This document shows, piece after piece, positions 37,101 to 49,100 of a DNA stretch of 64,000 nucleotides. A program made the position numbers and the translations under genes. Positions within the stretch are counted from its first letter, which is position 1. The number at the start of each line of letters is the position of its first letter. Source of the DNA: Setophaga petechia (taxonomy: Eukaryota; Chordata; Aves; Passeriformes; Parulidae); assembly GCA_024362935.1 (NCBI GenBank), contig JANCRA010000001.1, positions 60,044,930-60,108,929 on the forward strand. The letters run 5' to 3'. The notes below the pieces were generated by a model. That model had not been told where the DNA came from and ran no database searches. It was given only the letters and a program-made list of their open reading frames with translations.

Positions 37101-40100
37101 AGCCTCTGCCCAGCCCCGTTCTTCCTCCTGGGCAGTGCCTGTGTTCCCAAATGTGGGCAGGGATACCACGCAGATGAGGCACAGCGCCAGTGCACAGGTG
37201 AGTACCATGAGCTTGGGGCAGGCACGGTGGGAAAATGAGAAAGGAACTGCTTGCCAACTTTTATCATAGCTCTTTGCCCACTGTCTTGACTGTTTTTGTC
37301 AGGTAGGTAAGACAAACATAGTGGTGTTTCTGCTCTGAGCCTGGGGACAGCTCTGTGTGCCAGTGGCTGGGCTGGTTTTGAGACTGAGACTGGTTTTGTC
37401 TCAGTGGGGTTGTGCTTTCCATCCCATGCAGCTTGTCCTCCTGGATGCCTGGAGTGTGACAGTGGCAGCCTGTGCCACCTCTGTGACAGCAGCACGTTTC
37501 TGAAGAATAAGATCTGTGTTTCTGCCTGTGGCCAGGGTTTCTATGGCAATCCACGGACCAGAGGGTGTGAAGAAGGTGAGTGCCTCTCAAAAGACAGCAC
37601 CATTTATCATCAGTGTAAAGCTAGTGACAAAATGTCTTGGGGGAAATCCCTTCCTGAATCAAGTTGAGTGGTTACTTATCCATTCTTTATTCTAAATGAA
37701 GATTTACTAGTCTGTCTGCAGCTGGCTTTCACTTCTGTGATGGGGAAATCAAGGTGGGAAGTGATTTGCCCAAGTCGTGGTGGAGATTGGGATGGATTGC
37801 AGTTCACCTGGGTCAGGAATGAACAGGCCACCCAAAGAACAGTGGTGACAGGCATGATGCCAGCACAGCCCGTGTTGGTCCCTGCAGTAACACCTCTCCC
37901 TCCTTTCCCTTCAGGCAGCAGGCATCCCCGGAGCTCCCGTGGGAGCAGCACCCTGACGGTGGGCATTGGCGGGGTGCAGCCCCTAGACCCGGCCCTGCTG
38001 GGCTGTGATCCGGCCGGTTCCTGGGGCCAGCCGCAGTTCCAGGTGGACAGCATTCCCTCCACCGGCCGGCTGGTGATGCTGCAGGCCGGGCGGGAGGTGC
38101 CGCTGAGCCCCGGCCAACGCTTCAGCTGCGCGGACGTGCGGGACAGGAGGGTCCGCTTCGTGCACGGCACACAGGAGCCCAGGTGACTCGGGGGAGGCTT
38201 CTTTACTGAGCTCTTGCCTCATAAAAAAATTGCTGTATCTTGAGAACGGGTATTTCCTTTTCCCTTGGAAGCATTCCTACGGGGAGGCACACTTCCCACT
38301 GCTGCTAGCTAAATCGACATGCAGCTTCTTACACTGTACCGTAGTGTAACTGGTGCTGCAAAACTTCTCAGTTCGTGGTGGAAGAGCTCACTGTGACCCA
38401 ATCCCAAACCTTCTGTGCTTTTGGGGTGCAGAAATATGTCCCATCTTCTGGGCACTCAGCTGAGAGTTAAAACTGGCATATTAATCTGATTGTTGACATT
38501 GTCAGAAGATGCTCAAGTGATGTCACTGCTGTGCTCTCTGGCATAGTTTGCCTTCAGCCATTCCTTGTTTGCCTCCAGTGTGAGCTCTGTTAGTACCCTG
38601 GAATAATTAGTGGTGATTAGTAGCTGGCAAAGCTCACACTACGAGGGTGTTGCAGGGAAGCAGATTTTTCCTAAAGCCAGGCAATAAGCCAGCCACCCTG
38701 CCAAATCTCACACCTGATTTGCATCACCATAAAGACTTGGCACCAGAGTGACATGGGTGAAACTGTTCTAAATTTCTGGCTGTATAAATCAGGGGGATCT
38801 TCCATCTAAATCAGATCTGAACAAGACTTTCAGGGTGTCCTGATGCCAAGGGTTAGCTGGTGTTCACCAGACTTCAGGCATGTGTTCCTGTATTTCCTGT
38901 ATCCTGATTTATTTTTTTTTTAGTCAACCTGGTAGTCACCATGAAATGTCAGCATCTTGTCTTGATAAACAAAGCTACTTTATTACCAAATATTACTCTA
39001 TTTATTATTTATACTGTTACTTTAAACTTCAAGGTGTTTGGGGTGGCATCACTGAAAAGTAAATGAGAAGGAAAATTCCTGGCAAGTCCTGAAGCCAGAG
39101 AAGTGAGGTTTTTCTTTAGCAGCATTTAGAATTGGCACTTTATCTTGGGGATGCCATCTGATGTTACTCAAAGGGAGATGAGGGTATATTATCACACAGC
39201 TAAAGGTGCTTTATTGCCTGTTGTGACTGTTGTGAATCTTCAGGAAAAAATACTATAAAAATGTAATTGAACGAAACTTGAGCTAAAGCTTCTGTCATTG
39301 AGCCAGTCACTTTTGCTGAATATATAATGTGCTTATCATTGCTGAGTCCTGGAAGACTACTTCATTAATTTATATTATCCTGTATTTTGGCTTGCTGGGG
39401 ACCTGTTTAGGAAAGGACAGTTTTCCTTGAAGGTCAGTGACCAAGAGTCATTCTCCCACCTTGAGGTGATCAACATTCAAGCCTTCTCAACACAGGTAAG
39501 AAAGCCTGGAAACAACCCCAAATTTAGTACCATTTGAAGCCCTGGTTTCTTGCAGAGGTAACAGAGGCGCTGGGCAGAACTTGAGCAGAGGTTCAGATCA
39601 GGCAAATTTGGCTCAGCTCTCCCTTAGGGCAGCAGCCAAGAGTCACATGGAGGAAAAGAACTTGGGGAATTGACTGGAGAGGTTGGCCTGTGTCGTTTTG
39701 CTTGTGCAGGGAGTGGCAGCTGTGCAATCACAGAGCAATTATCAGTGAGGGCTGAGGAATCCCTACTGCTCCAATCGTCCTCTGGATCTGCTGATGCTCC
39801 AGTTCAGCCTCTTGCTGCAGGCCAATTGGGCCAGGATTGATCCTGACAGCAGGAGAGCTTTGACACTCAGGTTCAGTGTTCTGTTCTGGGACAGCTGGGA
39901 ATTAAATCAGCATGAACTGAGCTAGTTAAAGTGTGTCTCTTAAACTTCTCACCACTTCTGGGCAAGGTGATGGTACTGCCAAGTGTCTCCTGTATTATTG
40001 TTACTTAAAGCCTGTGGCACAATCTGTGGGTCTCACCCCAGGGAGGGTACAGGCACCTGAACAGGTTCCAGGTTTCCAGAGGGGCTTAGCAGCTTACATT

Positions 40101-43100
40101 GAGCTTTTTCCAGTGTGGAAAACTCTATCAGGAGTTGTGACTACTTGGCATATCCTTACAAATAGAGACCCTAAAGTGCAAAAGAGAATCTGCTACTCTT
40201 AAGGCCCATTTACATCCTAAGAGGGGCACCAAATGACTTGACAGAACTGTTCTAGTGCTGACTCCCTCCTGCCTACAAGCCTGGCTCAGCTTCCACCCTC
40301 CCTATGGGTAATTTATATTCCATAGTAGTCATTCCCATAACTTCTGGAAATTAGAAGTGCTCTAGTTTGTCCTTTAGAACAAGACAAACTGTGGGTTTTG
40401 ATCCTGCAGTGTTTATATTGATTCTGGCTGGTGCTGAGATCTTGGCTCAGCCTAATCTCTTGTTTGCCTCAGTAGGACGTTCACCTAAGTAAGAGCTGCA
40501 GTCACTGCCCCAGAATACATAAGTAAGGTTTAATGATAGGAATTCTGGTTGCTGATCCCTAATAACCCTGGGAAGCTGTGCACAGGTGAGGCAGCTTCCT
40601 GGGGGATGTTCCCAGGGCTTTGCCTTTGTCTCTGTGGGAACGCCTCCCTCCCGAGGCAGTGCATTACCCATGGCAAATGGTGTTTATTGGGATCAATAGA
40701 CACTGCAGATTGAAACTTTTTTTGATGACAAAGAACTGGAGAACTAATTTAAACCAGCAGAAATATGGTCTCTAGCAGGTTTTTGGTATAAGTTGAGTAA
40801 GGCTATGGGGAGTGTTGGAAATGAAATAAATACTGATGATGGAGACATTCGGTTTTGCTGTCATCTCAAAAGGCTCATGAGGATCAGCTAGAGTCAGGTG
40901 CTTGCTATATAAATGTCCCAAGTTTTTGCCTTTCCTAAGCCAAATATGGCATGAGAGTCTTCTTTTAAAGGGACTAATTCAGTTTAAATGCTAAATATTC
41001 TTAGATCTGCCCATCGGGGGAAAAGGTGTGGAGAGCGATTCTCTGCTGCTAAGAAATAGGAGATTTCCAGGGATGAAGTGAGCTGATGTCCTTATCCTCA
41101 AACTTTTAATTCCAGCCTTTGATCATGATCCAGCCTCCCAGGCTCAGCAGACACCTCAGAGCTGCTTTTGTGTTCCAGGCGCCGTTTGTGTTCAGGAACG
41201 AGCCCCTCCTCGTTGGCAGGGGGCAAACCGGGACCATATCGGAGCTGGTGCTCGGCGTGGGGGACAGTGACAACCCTCAGGACGTGGTGCTGATGGTCCT
41301 GGAGCCCCCAAGGCACGGCAGGCTGCTCGGGGCCCCTGGGGACCCTGCCACCTTGCCCCTGGGTGACCTGGCAGGAGGGCGGCTGCGCTACGCCCACGAC
41401 AGCTCCGACAGCCGGCAGGACACGGCTCTGCTGCAAGTGAGCGATGGGTACCACTTCCAGAACATCCTGCTCCTCATCAGGATTGCTCCCGAGGTATGTG
41501 CTGGCACATGAACCCTGGCAGGCACGCTGGGGGTCTGGAGGAGTGCCACTCTGTCCCTGAGGTGTCACTCATCCTGAGTAACCAGCTGGAGGAGGTAGTG
41601 GGTTGAGCGGGTTTTGGATTTTGCCTGAATTTTTGGTTTGCCACAGCTCCAGTTGTGCAGCTTTGCTGATTCAAAGTCCACAGTTACTTGATAAAAGGTA
41701 ATAAACTATAATAAAGTAGAAGGAAAAAAGCTGAAGATATGTTCATTCCTTACTAATGTGAAGGAGTAGCAACAAGTAGAGCTGTCATTAGAGGTCACAG
41801 TTTGCAGTCTTTTATATAGAGGTCTGACACACTGTCTTGGAGTTCCCCCCCTTGGGAAGAAGCTAGGAGGAGATGACATTGCCCCTCTTTGGCCCTCTCT
41901 GCTGTGTGAGATGTCTTTCACAGCAGCTTGGGGAGGACAATTTAAGGGAGCTTGGTAAGTGCTCGTGTGGCCTGTGGCCGTGGAGCTCTGCAAAAGGAGG
42001 CCCTGATCCCATTTGGACCCTGCAGGTTCCCCTAAAGCTATGGTAGTATTAATGTTAATTAGTGCTGTGACTCATACAGCAGCCTGGGGATGAAAAAGGC
42101 ATTGTTTTCAAGGCTGGTGCTGCTATTAGACTCCTGGAATAAGAGGAGCCCTGCCTGTGGTTTTCACCCAGACCATTTCCATGGCCCTAAGGAGCCTGAA
42201 CAGGATCACAAGGGCTGTGGAAATGCTTGGACACCGCTCTGTGTTCTTTGTAACACCTTTTTTCCCCCACTGCTGATTTAGCAGGTTCCTGTAGATGCCA
42301 GTGAGGGTGAATTGCTGAAAGTGGTTTCTTTTATTATCCTGTTTTGTGCTCCCTTGTGTCTCCTTATCATTCCACATTTCTCTGTGCAGCACTTGGCTAC
42401 GAAGGAGAATGAAGGTGGTGACAGAGGTGAGAGCAGGGCAGCTTTTAGGGCTTTTTCCAGTCCCTTTGGTTGCTAATGGCTGTTTTTTCTATCCAGACTC
42501 TTTACTGGAACTGTTGCAATTCCAAGGGACATGGAAGCCTTTCTTTTCTGAGAGGCCGGGGGAACACAAAAAAAAAGGCAAAAGATGTTTATTTTAGGGG
42601 TACCCCAGACCTCTAGAGATCCAGCTAAGGGAGGCCTCCAAGGTATTTGCAAGGCAGCTGACCTTGCCCTGCCTGGGAGCAGGAAGATGAAAACACTTTC
42701 ACATTTTAAAAATATATTTTAAATAGATTACCAAGCAAAAAGTGCTGTCTCATGGGTCTGTTCTTATTAACAAGCAGCATCAAAGCCATGTGGGAATGGT
42801 ATCACAATGTGCTGGATGGGTTTGATGTGGCCAGTGAAGGAACATTCAGTTATTTAGTGACCTAAGAGCTGAAGGTTTCCATGTTTATAACAAACCCGTA
42901 GTGTAAGTGCAGTACAAAATAGGTGGGTGCACAGCAGACATGACAAAAAGGAGGTCAGGAATCATCCTGTAATGTGGTTCCTTTTCACAAACATCTTTTT
43001 AGCTCTCTCTTCTGTCTCTGTGACAGATCCAGAAGAACAGAGCAGTGAGTAATTTGTCAGTTTGGGGGCTGATTATGTGGAGTAGCAAGTGAGGAGGGAG

Positions 43101-46100
43101 GTGATCCCTTAGATGGAGCAGTCAGGATTTTGACTGATCACACAGTTCAAGACGAACTGCAGCCACAGCCAATTTCAAGGTGGATGTGCAGAAATCCACA
43201 AAAGAAGTCTCATTTACAGCAGCTGGGCTTATAAGAAAGAGCCATGGCATGGAAGAGGTCACAGGGATTTTGGTGACCTGTCCAACAAAGCAAATTAGAG
43301 CCAAAAAGGGCTGATATAATCCTTGAATACCAGAGTAGAGTTACTGAAATAAATGGAAACTGTAGTGAAACTATTATTGCAATCCAGTGCTGACATCCAC
43401 ATTTCAGGAAGCTTAAATTAATATTGGAAAAAAAATTTTAAAAGCCACAGAATAGTTTGAAGGTGAGGAAACTCACAAAGTAACTAAAGACTTCGGTGGA
43501 TGCTCAGAGAGAATGAGCATGGTGGTAAAAGAAAAAATTATGGAGGGAGACTTCATTTTAGGGTCAGCAGCAGGAAGTTAGGAATTAGAGGATGAGGTCA
43601 GTTCTACAGGCTGGAAATGGGGTCTGAGGGATACAGCAGAAGATTTCTTCAAGCAGACAACCAGGGTAGAATGCCTAAGAAATTCCAGAATACTCTCCTT
43701 GATCCCGTCTTTTCCCTTGGAAGTGCCATTGCTGATGTTGCAATCAGTCTTTCCATGCTGTCCCCTGCCTGCAGGGTGCCAGGAGTCCCCGGCTGGTGAG
43801 CAATTCCCTGGTGTGGGTGCCCCAGGGAGGAATGCTGCAGATCTCCAGGACAATCCTGCACGCCGAGCTGCCCGGTGCCAGGGACTCTGACATCACCTAC
43901 ACCATCACTGAGGAGCAGCCCAGACATGGTAAATCCTCTGCAGTCCTGCTGCCCCACAGCAGCACCCTTCTAGACTGTTATGTGCACGTTTGGGGGAATA
44001 TTTCCTTTGGATGGTAGGGTGGCTGAGTGTGCTAACCTCATCTTTTTCCACCCCTAATGGCTGTGCAGAGGAACAAAGCACTTTTGCCCTTCCTGATCAT
44101 CTGTGTTCCTCCACTTGTGGTGGAATCCTGGTGTGTTTACAGCCCTGAGAGAGCAGAATGTTAGTGCCAAAAGATAATCCTCCATGGTGAATGCCTGCCT
44201 TGAGAAGCACAGAGCAGTATCTGCCTCTAGAAACTGCTGAGCAGAAATTTACCTTGAAGAATTCCCTACATTCTGTGACATTTGATTTAATTTGGCCCAG
44301 ATGAAGGGATTGCCGACCAAAACAGGATTTCTGGTGTTGTTTGGATCTGTAGATAATTCTTGTCTCCAGATTCCTTCTCAGAGGCTCTGAGCTCAGCTCT
44401 CAGAGCAGTGACTTTCACCAGAAACCCCATGCTTCTGGGCACAGGGTAAGGGGGGTGTGGAAGGTTCTGGCATTTGTGACTGAGTCATAAATGGAGAAAC
44501 ACGGGGTGAAAAAGAGGTGTCATGTGGAGGGAATTGAAATATGGAGAGAAAAGAAAACTGCTCCTTTCTTTCTCAGCATCACTACTTTCTTCACAAAATC
44601 CATGTCTTCAAATAACATGTTTTGCCCTTCTAAGAAATGATACCACATTCAAATTGCCGACCTGGGAAAATTAGAGGATCCCTCTAGCAACATCCATGTG
44701 GTTTTTTTATTTCCTTTTGCTGGGAGGACAGGCTGGCTTCCATCAGCTGCCAGCACCTGATGGAAACAGAGATAATGCGAGTTTTGCAGTTTAGAAGAGA
44801 AGTAATTAATTTGTATTCCCCCTTTTGCTTTCTGCAGATGAAGGTCTGTCTTCCAATTTTTAATAACCATTTACATGAAAACAGGAGTTTTTCCCTGAGG
44901 AGCTTGTCTCCTGCTGCCTAACCCTAACTAAAATTTATAATCCCATATTTGTATCACCATAATTATTGCTGCTGTGATTAATTGCAGTAATATAAGCAGG
45001 TTTGTAGCTGCAGTAAGAAGAAGCAGAAATCAATGATCCCCAAAATTTTATCTGAAATACTGTTTTGCAGAAAGGGAGGGAAAAAGAAAGAGAGAGAAAT
45101 GTGGGAAATTGGTCCTGAATCCAGGAAGCCTTATCTGCCTAACTTAGTCTGTGAATAATGGGAAAGATATTCATACCTATAGAAAATATAAAATTTGATT
45201 TTTAGGTTTTTAGGGGAACTCCCATGGGCAAAACTGTAAGATCTGGAATGTAATTAGGGTACTGAAAAAGGAATTTTAGCCCAGAGTTTGATGATGGAAT
45301 GGAAGTGTGATATTGCATCTTGCTGAATTACTTTTTTTTGTTGCTCCAACTTTTCAAGGGTGGTTTGAGGAAATGAAATGGGAGAGCTTATGATGGATGA
45401 TTCACATAACACAGTGATTAATTATCAATCAGCAGAATTATCAACCTGTTTAATGGAATTAATTAACAAGATTGCCCAATGTCACTGGGATGTCTCAATG
45501 TCTGCTGATGGCTTTTGGCAGCTCTGCTTGCATTTCTGTCACTTGACACTGCGTGGAAAAAACCTCTGAGTGGGTGGGCATTTGCCTTGGCTGTTCCTTG
45601 GCTTGCTGCCTGTGTTCTCCCAAGCTCCTGCTTACCTTTCCCAGGGGAAGTGGTGCTGCTGGTGCCCATGGCGGCGGATGGCCCGGCGGGCTCCTGGCAG
45701 CTCTTACCCGATGGAAGAGCAGCCTCCCCCACCACCTCCTTCACCCAGCAGGACATCAGCGATGGCATCGTGTGGTACAGGCACTCGGGGGCTGAAGTGG
45801 AGAGCGACTCCTTCCAGTTCCAGGTATTCCTTGTCCTTTCCCTAGAAATACCACATGGCAGCTCTCTGAGGTGAATCCACTTGTGTCCTGTGGAGTCAGG
45901 ACACAGCACCCTCTCATAAAACCTAGAATATTTACACCAAGTGAAAAACGTTCCAAGTGACTTTTAAAAAATTGGTGAGCCCCAGAGTCACACAGCCCTT
46001 GGTTTCTAAGCTAATAATTTCATTTTGGCTTCAGAGTCCTCTGTCTTGTGAACAGGCCAAAAGGTAAAAATACTCCCCAGCAGCTGGGAAACTGAAATAA

Positions 46101-49100
46101 ATCCCCACTCCCCAGAGGTTTAAGAGCCATAAAATTGCTCAGACAGGCCCTTGCTGTTTGCTGGGAAGGTTTCACAGCCAGCCCTCAGTAAACCTATGTG
46201 AACACTGGTACGCAGTGTTTGTTACATCTGGTTTACAAGGCAGGAGCAATTACTGTAGCACCACAGAGGCAATTAAGGTAATTTCTAAAGTAATTAACAT
46301 AAGTGATAACGAGTAAATTTGTGAGCGTCAGTGTTGAACAAGCTAATCTTTGGCTTAATTGCTGCATTCCTCTTAGAGACTATGCATTTTGCATGAGTTG
46401 AATGTTTGGGTTCAGTATCTCAGAGCAGTAGCAATGACAGTACAGAGAGCTCAGAAGGGGAGCTGGGAATACCTGGTCACATCAGGACACCATGGCACCC
46501 CTGTCTAAGTCCAAGCCTTGAACTTTGGCTTGGAACATTTCATTGGTTTTAGGACAGAGCCGGTGCAGCAAATGGCTAAAATGACATTGTTCCTTTCATC
46601 AGAGCTTACATTTTTATGCATTTTCTAAAAATTAAGGTTTCAGGATGTTCACTTATCCATTCCTGTGGCCTTTCCTTCCCAGGTGTCCAGCTCTGCCAGT
46701 CCACAAGCCAGCCTGGAAAGCCACGTGTTCAACGTTGCTGTTCTGCCCCAGACACCCAAGGCCCCTCAGCTTTCCCTCGGCTCCTCTCTGCACATGGCTG
46801 TAAGTGACAACACCACACATATGGCTGGAGTAGGAATGGGAAAAAAACAGATTAGGAGAGTAACTGGGCTGGGGGGTGCAGATAATACCCATGAAAAGCT
46901 GAAAAACTCAGTATTAAAAGTAATGAATGTACGGACTGGAAAGGAGAGGGGGAAAGAGAAGCAACATCAATGTTTTATGCAATTCTTACCCTTTCCTGAG
47001 AAGCCAGGAGGAATGGCAAGAGAGAAAAACTGTGGCTTAGACCATAATGAACGGGGTTTGCCAGTAGTTCCACTGTAAACTTGATCCCACCTGCTGCTCT
47101 GGGAATGACTGTTTGAATGACAATGGTCTCTCCAAGCTGGTTCCTTCCCCAGCTGTGTTGATTGGAAAGATGATCATAGAGTTTCAAGTCAGTTTTGTGG
47201 GCTCTCAGGCTGTGGTGCAAGCCTTCCCTGTGTGTCCCCACCACCTATGGCTGTCCCCTCTACTTTTCCTGGCCTGTATGCCAGGCATGAGGCCAGGAAA
47301 AGCACAGGAAGCAATAGGAGAGGGATTAGTGGGAAGCCCATGGCGCAACAGCCTTGTCAAGGTTTGAATAGTGGCGACCTTTCCTGGGTGATAATGAAAC
47401 ATGGTCAGACTGCTACTTGGAGCCATTCATCTTCCTGCTCCTGACTTTTTGTTGTTGTCATTATTGACAGAATTGATGGGAGAGATGTCTGGCAGAGCCA
47501 CACAGCACTGGGTTTTATAGCTAATTACTCCCCACAAAATTCAATAGGGCCATAAAACACCTTTTACCTCACCACCTGCAAGTCCCACCTTTGGGAGAGA
47601 CAAATAGGCCTTGGAGGCAAGCAAGGAAGAAACATAACCTTAAATCTTTCTGTCAGAAAATCCCACTTCCCTGCCCCAGTGTGATGGAGTTCTGTTCATT
47701 CATCTTCAGACTCCTTCAGAATGAGACTTCTAAAGCTGAGAGGAAAGCACAATACTGTGAGTTCTCCCATCCCTCTAGTCTTGATTTGGACTTGTGCTGC
47801 TGGGAAAGGTCCAGGGAAGTTTGATGACTCTTTTGTTAAACTGGACACAATGTCTGTATTGGTTTTTCTTCAATCAAGTAAACCTCATTCCCCCATATTG
47901 GTAACCTTTCATGTTCCAAAGCAGGTTATTTAAATGCCCAAATCCTTAACTTAGCTTGTTCTCTCCCTGTTTTTGCTCAAGATTATGAAATGAGCTGGGT
48001 GCTTTTCATACCCAGCTGAGCAGTTTAATTTCTTAATTCTGCAGGATTAAGGTTCATGAACACGTGGAAATCTACTGGTTTTGGGCACTTAAGTCTCTTC
48101 AAGCAGCATTGTAATTCCTTTAAGGCCCTGCCTGCCTTTGGTTTATGATAATCTTGTTATGGAAGGATCAGAGCAATTTTAGTCAGGTTTAAAATAAAAG
48201 GGAGAGCTTTGGTTCCTCTATATTCCAATTGAAATGGCTGAGTCATTTTCAGTCACTTTCTTTTGAAAGAGGATGAAGTCCAGCCACATCAGACTATATG
48301 AGAAAACTACACAGACAATGAACTACGTGTTCACCTAGGAGGTTCTTGATCAAACTAGGTTTTCCTTTCTCTCTTTTTAGTTGCTGTAGGCCAAAAGAGA
48401 AACCTGGTTACCTCTGAGTGTGGAGGTTGTGCATCTGCAGGGGACAGGGGGTCAGGGTCAGGTTTCAGAACTGAGCCTTTACATCTCAAGACTGTCCTAT
48501 ATTTACTAGAACAAAGCAAATTCTCTTTCAATGCATTTTTGGGTGAATCTTCCCCTGTTTCTGGCCTTGATGCTCATGGTCTGATGTGTTTCTTGAGGTG
48601 CTGGAGGACCGTGTGACAGTGATTGAGCCCCATCACCTCTCCTTTGTAGACCCGGAGGTTCCCAGTGAGAAAATCCTGTACAACGTGACTGTGCCTCTCC
48701 TTCCTGGGCAAGGCAAGTGAACCTGCTGCATGCCACATTCTCTGAGCACATCTCCTCCTTCCCTCGTAGTATCACTCTTTGGAGGCACCTGTTAATCCAT
48801 TTGGCCTCTTTCCTTGGCTTTTAAATACCTTGTTTCTTAACCCAGCTTCTTTGGCTTCTTTAGGAATGTACTGCAGGGTTCAAACAGTTTTTGCTGCTGT
48901 CTGAATAATACTGAATGTTGTGTCCCATGGCTTTCTGCTTCCCACCTCTCGAGTGAGAGGTTCTGTGAAGAAATTCCTCAGTGAGAAATCTCTGTTTCAT
49001 TTCTCTTGTCCCGAGAGCCCATCCTCCATGCAGTTGCATCCGTGTGACTTGTTCTGGAAGTGGTACAAAGAAAGTACCCAAAGGGGAAAAAGCAAAGGAA

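Larger units (their letters stand above)
45824..48597. other. Introns after w28 and w29
   Basis: Introns of 859 and 1798 bases around w29. The second contains a 40-base near-perfect hairpin (47263-47302, listed). No transposon or RNA gene family is recognised. Confidence 0.6.

Noticed and set aside
36514..37257. 247-codon open frame on the - strand across w21 and w22
   Set aside because: It is the antisense of two furin-like exons and their introns. Frequent TGC/TGT cysteine codons read GCA/ACA on the other strand and avoid stops. No recognisable domain.
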